From assembly GCF_020181655.1 (NCBI RefSeq), contig NZ_CP084032.1, forward strand, positions 1,488,001 to 1,552,000: a stretch of DNA of 64,000 nucleotides. Direction: 5' to 3'. The DNA comes from Pectobacterium colocasium (lineage in GTDB: Bacteria; Pseudomonadota; Gammaproteobacteria; Enterobacterales; Enterobacteriaceae). The position numbers and the translations under genes were made by a program. The notes beneath the pieces were generated by a model that was not told the origin of the DNA, searched no databases, and saw only the letters and a program-made list of their open reading frames with translations. Every line of letters starts with the position of its first letter. The first letter of the stretch is position 1. Shown here piece by piece: positions 57,178-64,000 of this stretch.

Positions 57178-58497
57178 ATGATAAATGCGAAGTCAATTCT
57201 CATAACAACCATATTTTCATGGCTTTCTCGTATAATAATAATTGCCGCGCAGTTAATAAGTATAAGAATATTACTTAAGCATTCTAGCTTGGATGAGTTT
57301 GCTGTTTACTCACTTTTAGTTAGTATTGGTGGCTGGTTTATATTAATGGACTTTGGGATTGCAATTGCTCTGCAAAATTATATTTCCGAGCGATTGGCTA
57401 ACAAGGAGAAGTATCAGGATCTTATATCTAAGGCAATGTACTTTGTTATACCGTGGTACATTTTTTTAGTCGCAGTCTTATATTTATTTTCAACTAAAAT
57501 AGCATCCGTATTGTTACCTTTTAGTAACGTCAGCATTGATGTTAAAGCCGATATGATTTTTGTTACAGGGCTAATTTTTGTTACGACAGGGATTGGTAAT
57601 GTATGTTACAAAATTTGGTATGCTGAAAATAAAGGATATATCTCAAACATACTACCAGCGATTGGTGCAATAATAGGTTTTTTACTTCTTTATTTATTCA
57701 TTGACCGCATGGAGAACAAATCTCTTGGTGGGATAATGTTATTTTATTCTCCAACTGCGCTAATTGCTTTGTTTGCCTTGCTGAAGAAAACCGTTCCCTG
57801 TATTTCTCTTCCCCGAATTGAGCTATCTTTAGTTGTCAGAGGCAGTAAATTCTGGGTGTTATCTATCATGGTGGCGCTAACGCTACAGGTAGATTACATT
57901 ATTATGTCCCGATTTCTTTCTGCTGAAGATATCGTTATCTATACGCTGACAACGCGAATATTCGGATTTGGGTACTTTTTATATTCATCGGTGCTTGCAG
58001 CAACGTGGCCAACTTTTACCGAGCTCTCCGTAAAGAAAGATGCAGAGAAGATACTAGGAATACTTAAGAAATATGTTTTTTTCAGTTTGCTAGGTGTGGT
58101 GGTTTTTACTCTCGTCTTTATTCTTACCAAAGACATCGTAGTGAGTATATTTACGTCGGGAAGTGGAAAGGTTATTACAATACCCAACTCTTTCATTCTA
58201 TTAAATGGAGCTTACCAACTGGTTTTAATATGGACTGCATTGTTTTCAACCATCTTGCAAAGTGTTAATTTAGTTCGCCTCTTCTTGATACTTACCCCTA
58301 TTCAGGCTGCAATCAGTGCGTCATTCCAATGGGTGCTGGCTGAAAACATTGGTCTGTATGGAATCACGATAGGTTTATTGGTTTCATATCTGGCAATTGC
58401 GGTTTGGTTGCTACCAATAAAATGCATAAAATATATAAAATCATTGGATGAAAACAAAGATGAAAAAGATATTAGTGGGCATACCAAATTACAATAA
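57178..58497 (+). CDS. wzx: Wzx-type repeat-unit flippase
   Basis: 439-aa membrane protein of the polysaccharide transporter (MATE/MVF-like) class with about 12 hydrophobic segments, translocating undecaprenyl-linked repeat units to the periplasm. The N-terminus (SWLSRIIIIAAQLISIRILL) and DFGIAIALQNYISERLANKE are typical of O-antigen flippases. It opens an AT-rich block visibly different in base composition from the preceding sugar genes, a sign of separate acquisition. Its end overlaps the start of the next gene by 38 nt. Confidence 0.85.
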   Translation: MINAKSILITTIFSWLSRIIIIAAQLISIRILLKHSSLDEFAVYSLLVSIGGWFILMDFGIAIALQNYISERLANKEKYQDLISKAMYFVIPWYIFLVAVLYLFSTKIASVLLPFSNVSIDVKADMIFVTGLIFVTTGIGNVCYKIWYAENKGYISNILPAIGAIIGFLLLYLFIDRMENKSLGGIMLFYSPTALIALFALLKKTVPCISLPRIELSLVVRGSKFWVLSIMVALTLQVDYIIMSRFLSAEDIVIYTLTTRIFGFGYFLYSSVLAATWPTFTELSVKKDAEKILGILKKYVFFSLLGVVVFTLVFILTKDIVVSIFTSGSGKVITIPNSFILLNGAYQLVLIWTALFSTILQSVNLVRLFLILTPIQAAISASFQWVLAENIGLYGITIGLLVSYLAIAVWLLPIKCIKYIKSLDENKDEKDISGHTKLQ

Positions 58498-59239
58498 TGC
58501 GGCCTATATTATTGAGACGATAGAGTCAGTATTGAAACAGTCTTACTCAGGGGTTGATGTTGTTGTTTTTGATAATGCGTCAACTGATGACTCGGTCGAA
58601 GTAATCGAAAAAAATTTCCTGGACAACCCTAGAGTTGTATTAAAGAAAAGCGATAGTAATGTTGGTCCGACGATGAATCATAATCGTTGTATTGAGTATG
58701 CTATCGATAATAAATATGATTACCTGAAAGTGCTATCGTCCGATGATGTGTTATTACCGAATATCATACAGGAACAGTTTGATTCGTTAGAGTCTGAGCC
58801 GAGAGGATCGTTTGCTACATGTAATATGATCGTTACCGATGACAAATTGATGAAAGTAAAAGAGCACGCATTTTTAGGCAGTGATGTGGATGGCAATTCG
58901 GTTATTAAAAAGTGTGCTTCTCAGTCTGCAAACTATATTGGCGGGCCATCTAACGGATTACTTCGAGTTAGTTGCATTGGGGATATCCGATTCAGCCCTG
59001 AATATAAATGGCTGTCGGATTTGAAATTCTACTGCGACTTGCTAGCGAATCGACCTTTCATCAATACTGGTACTAATGGTTTCTTTTACAGAAGACATGA
59101 TAATACTGACTCAGGGCATGTTTCGAAAATAAAAAATTTGAAAAAGAGAGAGTCGATTCGATTTTCGGAGGAGTATGGTGGAAACTTCTTAACGAAAATA
59201 AAAATACACTTGAGGGATATCAAGTCAAGGTTATTATGA
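58460..59239 (+). CDS. Family 2 glycosyltransferase
   Basis: 259-aa GT-A fold glycosyltransferase: [20 protein letters not shown] at the N-terminus, [14 protein letters not shown], and the metal-binding SSDDVLLP in place of a DxD. It presumably transfers one sugar of the repeat unit on the cytoplasmic face. The ATG at 58460 is chosen ([12 protein letters not shown] start); an ATG 12 nt upstream is in frame. It overlaps the wzx end and, by 4 nt, the next gene. Confidence 0.82.
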   Translation: MKKILVGIPNYNNAAYIIETIESVLKQSYSGVDVVVFDNASTDDSVEVIEKNFLDNPRVVLKKSDSNVGPTMNHNRCIEYAIDNKYDYLKVLSSDDVLLPNIIQEQFDSLESEPRGSFATCNMIVTDDKLMKVKEHAFLGSDVDGNSVIKKCASQSANYIGGPSNGLLRVSCIGDIRFSPEYKWLSDLKFYCDLLANRPFINTGTNGFFYRRHDNTDSGHVSKIKNLKKRESIRFSEEYGGNFLTKIKIHLRDIKSRLL

Positions 59240-59862
59240 AATTAAAAAATAGCTACCCAATCAAAACTGTTTTTTATTTTTTAGCACTTTTGATTTCGGA
59301 TGCATTAAAAACGCTGAAATCTTATCTCCGAAGAGCCCAATGCAGGGCGAACGGCATCTATATTGATAAAACCGCTATTATTCGAAGTGATGACAGAGGA
59401 TGTATAACACTGAATGACGGCGTAAGAATTTCTCATGGCGTTGTTGTTATCTGTACTAATGAGAAAGCAAGGGATAATGTTTTCTCTCAGCTGTTTATCG
59501 GAAAAGGGACTACAATTAATGAGTACTCAAATATAAGAGCATCTGGCGGAACAATTAGAATTGGCGAAAACTGTATGATCGCCCAATTTGTGAGCGTGGT
59601 TGCATCCAACCATATTGTCAATACTGAAAAATTGATGATTGATGAAAGCTGGGATGATAACAAGAATGAGATCACCATTGGGAATGATGTGTGGATTGGT
59701 GCCGGAGCTGTTATTTTGCCGGGTGTCACGATTGGTGATGGCGCAGTCATTGCTGCTGGCTCGGTGGTGACGAAAAATATCGATGCATTTACGATCAATG
59801 CCGGAGTGCCCTGCAAGAAAATAAAAAACAGGGAATTGTTTTTTAAAAATATCAATAGTTGA
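59236..59862 (+). CDS. Hexapeptide-repeat acyltransferase
   Basis: 208-aa left-handed beta-helix transferase (LbH/Xat class), probably O-acetylating a sugar of the repeat unit. Hexapeptide repeats run from about residue 60, and the C-terminal block [22 protein letters not shown] then [10 protein letters not shown] is diagnostic; the acceptor/catalytic His is probably in ASNHIV. An N-terminal hydrophobic segment may associate it with the membrane. Coupled to the preceding glycosyltransferase by an ATGA overlap. Confidence 0.82.
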   Translation: MKLKNSYPIKTVFYFLALLISDALKTLKSYLRRAQCRANGIYIDKTAIIRSDDRGCITLNDGVRISHGVVVICTNEKARDNVFSQLFIGKGTTINEYSNIRASGGTIRIGENCMIAQFVSVVASNHIVNTEKLMIDESWDDNKNEITIGNDVWIGAGAVILPGVTIGDGAVIAAGSVVTKNIDAFTINAGVPCKKIKNRELFFKNINS

Positions 59863-59877
59863 TTTTTATAAGATTAT

Positions 59878-61023
59878 ATGAAAGAAAATAACTATACTTC
59901 ATCCTTTATTTTTCCCAACCACCTGTATGGTGGACATGAAGTTATGACAATAAACATTTTGAATTATATGGCGAGTCATAACTCTCTCGGTATTGAGTGT
60001 CATGTTAATAAAAGAAACATCAAGGTATTAGATTCTCTGAAGGCACTCAATGAAAAATTTGGCCATGAGAGAATAAAGATATTTTCTCACTCCTGGTCTT
60101 CAGATAAGAATCCGCTTCTTTCTTTTTTTCAACCGTTCTCTTTTGTTAGAAAACTCCTTTTTATCAAGAAACTCTTTTCCTCACGACAAAAAGCTGTCCT
60201 TGTGCAGGGGAGTATTGAGCTTGGCGCTGAGTTTATTTGGGTTTCTTATATTCTTGGGTGTCGAGATCTGTTGATAAGCTATATCCCCATGTGTCATACA
60301 TTTAAGCATATGGGGTTTAAGCTTGGCGAACTTCGTGATGTGGTTTCTGCATTGACCTATAAAATGTGCATGAATTACATAACGATATCTAAGCCTAATG
60401 AGGTTCTTTTAAAGAAAAGGAATGCTTCGGCTAAAGTAAGTATTGTTAATAACTTCATTGAGCCTATTTCTGCAATTATTCCTGCTGACAGTCATTCATC
60501 TGAAAAAATTAATCTAGCTATTATCGGTAGGGTGGAAATAAAGCAAAAAGGGCACGACATACTAATTAATGCATTAAAATATATCGATGATGAAATCGTT
60601 AAACGAATACATCTGATTATAGTCGGTGATGGGCCAGATATGAATATGGTGAAAGACATGATAGAGAGCAATCATCTTTCCGATAAGGTATCATTTACTG
60701 GCTGGGTCGACAAATGGTACCAAATAGATGAAAGAATTGATTATGTAGTTATGCCGTCGCGTTTTGAGGGCGTTCCTTTGACGATGCTTGAAGCATTATC
60801 CCTCGATATCCCATGCATCGGTGCAAATAGAGATGGCATGAGCGATTATATTTCGGAAGAATTACTATATGATGTAGGTGGTGGTGATGATATTGAGTCA
60901 AAAAATCTCGCCAAAAAGATTAACTATGCCTTATCTAACAATAAAATGACTAAAATGAAAATAAATCGTGATGATTTATTCTATCCTAAAGGCATTGAAG
61001 TATTAGACGAGACTTTTTTATGA
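59878..61023 (+). CDS. Family 4 glycosyltransferase
   Basis: 381-aa GT-B retaining glycosyltransferase. N-terminal NHLYGGHEVMTINIL, then AIIGRVEIKQKGHDILINAL, and the donor-site E-x7-E motif in SRFEGVPLTMLEALSLDIP (about residue 298). Sugar specificity is unknown. Its stop overlaps the start of wzy by 4 nt. Confidence 0.82.
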   Translation: MKENNYTSSFIFPNHLYGGHEVMTINILNYMASHNSLGIECHVNKRNIKVLDSLKALNEKFGHERIKIFSHSWSSDKNPLLSFFQPFSFVRKLLFIKKLFSSRQKAVLVQGSIELGAEFIWVSYILGCRDLLISYIPMCHTFKHMGFKLGELRDVVSALTYKMCMNYITISKPNEVLLKKRNASAKVSIVNNFIEPISAIIPADSHSSEKINLAIIGRVEIKQKGHDILINALKYIDDEIVKRIHLIIVGDGPDMNMVKDMIESNHLSDKVSFTGWVDKWYQIDERIDYVVMPSRFEGVPLTMLEALSLDIPCIGANRDGMSDYISEELLYDVGGGDDIESKNLAKKINYALSNNKMTKMKINRDDLFYPKGIEVLDETFL

Positions 61024-62222
61024 AGATTGTATTTATATTGTCATCTCTTTTTATCTGGTTGGTTCTATATTATTTTGTCTATAAAAAAAGCAAGAGTGTT
61101 GTAAATATATTTACCCCCTTAATTTTTATGATTGTACCGCAGTATTTTATTTTTGAGTTTTTTCATGAATATTATGTTGGTAGTTCATATAGCAATTTGA
61201 GTTATCTATTCATCTATTTGTGCTATACAGCTTCTTTTTTATTTCTTTTTATTGGGTACTTTTTTCCACTAAAGTTGAAAGAAATACCTAATCATGAAGC
61301 AGCACCAATAAATTATGATAAATATCTGATTTTTTCTATTTTCCTTACTGTCATCGCGTTCTATTCATTTCTTCCTATTATGCGGGAGTTCAAAGAATAT
61401 CTTTTTACTCCTCGGATAATTTATGAGAGAACGAGGACAGGATATGGAATGAGCTTCTTCCTTTCCATATTGTTTAGTCAATTAGCTGTGTTTCTAGGTT
61501 TTTACACAACATCTAAATACCGTTTTTTATCTATCGCAATTATTTTGATAAATTTGGTTCTTATTTATTTCCACGGTAATAAATCACCATTGCTAACGGT
61601 CGCTATAAACTACATTATTTATCAGCGCTATGTTTTGAATAAAATTATTTCTATCAAAACGTTTTTTATCTTTTCTGCTGTTGTTTCTTTCCTTATTGCG
61701 TTTATCTTTGTATTTACTTTTGGTATCGATTTCAAATCGGCCATATTAGTGATGGCAGGGTATTCCGACTATACCAGAAACTTTGCTTTGCTTATCGACA
61801 GTGGCTACGAGCCTCAGTTTGGCCGATTGTTATTGGAGAGTGAATTTTTTTCAAGGATCCCCAGAGCGATATACCCTGATAAGCCAGTTGACTTTGGTTA
61901 TTTCGAACTGGCTCGCCGTTTTTATTCTGAAAGTTTTTATAATAATCAGGGCGTACCATCCTTTGGCTTAGGCGATTTCTATGCTGATTTTGGATTCTTT
62001 TCCATCGTCATCATTTCTGTTACTTATTTTATTAAAGGTCTATTGCTTAAGGTTACTGTTCATATCCTCAAAACTAATAGGAATATTTACTACTTCATTC
62101 CTTTTGCTTTTTTATGTGGTGCGAACCTTCTCCCAATTGGTTTTGGCTGGCTGTTCTTTGAGCATTGCGTTCTTGCGTTGATTTTGTATTTCTTTTTAAA
62201 TGTACGTTTAAAAACAAAATAG
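61020..62222 (+). CDS. wzy: Wzy-type O-antigen/polysaccharide polymerase
   Basis: 400-aa very hydrophobic protein with about 10-11 membrane segments and one large periplasmic loop (around residues 245-310, containing GRLLLESEFFSRIPRAIYP), the topology of Wzy polymerases, which join repeat units in the periplasm. Wzy proteins share little sequence, so the call rests on topology and on its place between glycosyltransferase genes in a wzx-containing cluster. Strongly AT-rich codon use. Confidence 0.78.
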   Translation: MKIVFILSSLFIWLVLYYFVYKKSKSVVNIFTPLIFMIVPQYFIFEFFHEYYVGSSYSNLSYLFIYLCYTASFLFLFIGYFFPLKLKEIPNHEAAPINYDKYLIFSIFLTVIAFYSFLPIMREFKEYLFTPRIIYERTRTGYGMSFFLSILFSQLAVFLGFYTTSKYRFLSIAIILINLVLIYFHGNKSPLLTVAINYIIYQRYVLNKIISIKTFFIFSAVVSFLIAFIFVFTFGIDFKSAILVMAGYSDYTRNFALLIDSGYEPQFGRLLLESEFFSRIPRAIYPDKPVDFGYFELARRFYSESFYNNQGVPSFGLGDFYADFGFFSIVIISVTYFIKGLLLKVTVHILKTNRNIYYFIPFAFLCGANLLPIGFGWLFFEHCVLALILYFFLNVRLKTK

Positions 62223-62233
62223 GTCAGATAGCC

Positions 62234-63364
62234 ATGAAAGTTGAAAAGATAGCATTGAATTTATCAAGGGTAGGAAAATACGGCACAGGGATGTGGAATT
62301 ATTCCAAAAACATTGCTGACATGCTGCATGAATCTGGTTTTCTCGACTCGATCATATGCTCTAAAGACCACGTTGAATATTTTTCCAATAGATATAAAAA
62401 TCCCAAGGTTGAGATAATTATCACGCCGGAAATAGTATCTAATACTATGAAGGTATCAAAATTTAGACCGTTAATATGGCTTTCATACAGCTATTTATTG
62501 GGCTGTAAGCTCGTTATGAGTAAAAAGAAAAAAAATGTAGCGTTGCTAAGTACAACGCACCACTCTATACCTTTCTTTAAAAATCAATTTATTACTATTC
62601 ATGACTTGCGTCCGGCATTTTACCCAGACTCGAAATTACAGGAAATCTATTTCTCTCGTTACTTGCCTCGTAAGGTAAAAGAGCTAAGAGGCGTATTTAC
62701 TGTTTCGGAAACAGTGAAGAATGAAATAGAGGAGTATATGGGTGTTAAACGCACTGATATACAGGTTGTTTACAATTCCATTGATCCTTCTTTGCGTCCT
62801 GATGATATAGAAAAGGGTGAGCAAGAGGAGGTTAAAAACACTTTCTTAATGGTTGGCGCAAACTGGAAGCATAAGAATGCACATTCCTTTTTGAAGAACT
62901 TTCTTGCATACCATAAAGATATTTACAATGCGGTCATTGTTTGTGGTCAAACGGATTATTTTAATGAGTTAAAATCTTTGGTTGCCGCGCTGGGGCTTGA
63001 GAACAGTGTAACATTTAAACATCATATCAGTGATCAGGAATTAAGTTCACTGTATAAAACCTCTTTTGCACTCGTGTATCCTTCATTAAGCGAGGGGTTT
63101 GGTATACCGCCTATTGAAGCAATGAGTCTGTCTTTACCTGTTATTGTTTCGGATATTCCGGTGTTTAACGAGGTATTAGGGGATGCCGCTGTATATGTTG
63201 ATCCCAATGTTAGAGAAAGTTGGGAACAGGCCGTTGATACTTTGAAAGTATCCCGTGAAAGCATTATTGATGCTGGGTTGCAGAGAATCAATTTATACAG
63301 CTATGACAGATGCAAAGATATGCTTATGCGTGGGTTAAAGAATATCAATGAAAATGCTAGCTGA
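62234..63364 (+). CDS. Family 4 glycosyltransferase
   Basis: 376-aa GT-B glycosyltransferase resembling mannosyl/rhamnosyl transferases. N-terminal NLSRVGKYGTGMWNYSKNIA, middle VSETVKNEIEEYMGV and MVGANWKHKNAHSFL, and the E-x7-E motif SEGFGIPPIEAMSLSLPVIV (about residue 310). The ATG at 62234 is chosen because it lies after the wzy stop and begins the family N-terminus; the frame extends into wzy. Acceptor and donor are unknown. Confidence 0.82.
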   Translation: MKVEKIALNLSRVGKYGTGMWNYSKNIADMLHESGFLDSIICSKDHVEYFSNRYKNPKVEIIITPEIVSNTMKVSKFRPLIWLSYSYLLGCKLVMSKKKKNVALLSTTHHSIPFFKNQFITIHDLRPAFYPDSKLQEIYFSRYLPRKVKELRGVFTVSETVKNEIEEYMGVKRTDIQVVYNSIDPSLRPDDIEKGEQEEVKNTFLMVGANWKHKNAHSFLKNFLAYHKDIYNAVIVCGQTDYFNELKSLVAALGLENSVTFKHHISDQELSSLYKTSFALVYPSLSEGFGIPPIEAMSLSLPVIVSDIPVFNEVLGDAAVYVDPNVRESWEQAVDTLKVSRESIIDAGLQRINLYSYDRCKDMLMRGLKNINENAS

Positions 63365-63482
63365 CTCTTATGTATGTGGTAATTAATTTTGCTACGACAT
63401 AATGATTTTTTGAAATTACAGATAGCCTAAAATAAGTAACCTGATTAATTTAATTTCTAATTAAATTATTTTGGAAGTGACT

Positions 63483-64000
63483 ATGAAGTTTTCTCTTGTT
63501 ATACCGGTTTATAATGCAGGAACGATGTGGCCAGAGGTCATTAGTTCAATTAAATCTCAAACTACGAAGCCTGAAAGCGTTATTATTATTGATTCAAGCT
63601 CTACAGATAATACCGTAAAGTATGCCCTTGAGGCTGGCTTTGAAGTCCATCACATAGATAAATCGACCTTTGATCATGGAGGCACTCGCTCCATGGCATT
63701 AGAAAAAGTTAACACCGAGTTTGTGATTTATATGACTCAGGATGCGATATTGCAGAATGATGAGGCGTTTTTCCATCTTCTCAGCGCATTCAATAATGAA
63801 AGTGTGGGGGCCGTCTATGGGCGTCAACTCCCTCACCATGATGCGAACCCACTTGCCACGCATGCTCGGTTACATAGCTATGGCGAAGTTGGATATGTGA
63901 CATCGATGGAAGATTATTTTCCTCAGGGCTTCCGCAAGGCATTTATGTCCAACTCTTTTTCCGGATATCGAGTCAGTGCGCTGCGTCAGGCTGGCGGGTT
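63483..64000 (+). CDS. Family 2 glycosyltransferase, RfbN-like (cut by window end)
   Basis: The first 172 codons of a GT2 protein are present; the 3' end lies beyond the window. N-terminal FSLVIPVYNAGTMWPEVISS, IDSSSTDNTV, then FDHGGTRSMALEKV and IYMTQDAIL and AVYGRQLPHHDANPLA, a combination typical of rhamnosyltransferases such as RfbN. A TTGGAAGTGACT ribosome-binding site precedes the ATG. If the resemblance holds, the repeat unit contains rhamnose or a similar deoxyhexose. Confidence 0.8.
   Translation, partial: MKFSLVIPVYNAGTMWPEVISSIKSQTTKPESVIIIDSSSTDNTVKYALEAGFEVHHIDKSTFDHGGTRSMALEKVNTEFVIYMTQDAILQNDEAFFHLLSAFNNESVGAVYGRQLPHHDANPLATHARLHSYGEVGYVTSMEDYFPQGFRKAFMSNSFSGYRVSALRQAGG

Noticed and set aside
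1..64000. CRISPR arrays, insertion-sequence transposases or prophage genes
   Set aside because: No regularly spaced repeats and no transposase, integrase or phage structural proteins were seen.

Overview
The window looks like chromosome of an enterobacterium of the Pectobacteriaceae, most probably Pectobacterium. This is an inference from three things: protein sequences close to those I recall from E. coli K-12, gene order that follows E. coli in long blocks (galM-galE-modF-modE-acrZ-modABC-ybhA-pgl; udk-dcd-asmA-yegH-wza-wzb-wzc), and a surface-sugar locus that fits a branched octose reported from soft-rot Erwinia. No similarity search was run.

Layout. 1-6.2 kb: a leftward copper/silver efflux operon (small His/Cys-rich protein, cusF, cusC, cusB, cusA; cusA runs off the left edge). 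6.3-20.8 kb: core metabolism, with galM and galE, the molybdate regulator/transporter genes modF, modE and modABC, acrZ, glk, ybhA, a tRNA-Ser(UGA), a DUF4186 protein, pgl, and a leftward pair made of an LVIVD-repeat protein and an orphan sugar-binding protein. 21.3-28.2 kb: formate dehydrogenase-O (fdoGHI, with Cys instead of selenocysteine) and metG. 28.4-38.5 kb: mrp, a J-domain-like protein, udk, dcd, asmA, dcuC, a HEPN/MNT toxin-antitoxin pair and yegH. 39.1-64 kb: a long rightward surface-polysaccharide cluster introduced by a JUMPstart/ops element.

The polysaccharide cluster is the notable part. After a WecA-like transferase, the wza-wzb-wzc export genes and a WbaP-type initiating transferase come ddhD-ddhA-ddhB-ddhC. 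These make CDP-3,6-dideoxy-4-keto-D-glucose, but no recognisable abequose, paratose, tyvelose or ascarylose finishing gene follows. Instead there is a tight six-gene module: HpaI-like pyruvate aldolase, YerE-like thiamine-diphosphate enzyme, short-chain reductase, acylating acetaldehyde dehydrogenase (MhpF type), 4-hydroxy-2-oxovalerate aldolase (MhpE type) and a second short-chain dehydrogenase. Read as a pathway, acetyl-CoA gives acetaldehyde; acetaldehyde plus pyruvate gives 4-hydroxy-2-oxopentanoate; the ThDP enzyme decarboxylates this and places a 3-hydroxybutanoyl group on C4 of the CDP-4-ketosugar; a reductase then reduces the new ketone. The carbon skeleton predicted this way is that of erwiniose (3,6,8-trideoxy-4-C-(1-hydroxyethyl)-octose), which I recall as a constituent of soft-rot Erwinia O-polysaccharide. 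Downstream are an AT-rich flippase (wzx), polymerase (wzy), an acyltransferase and four glycosyltransferases, the last cut by the window end.

Limits: functions are assigned by recognition of family motifs and remembered homologues. Start sites marked as chosen rest on ribosome-binding sites and family lengths.
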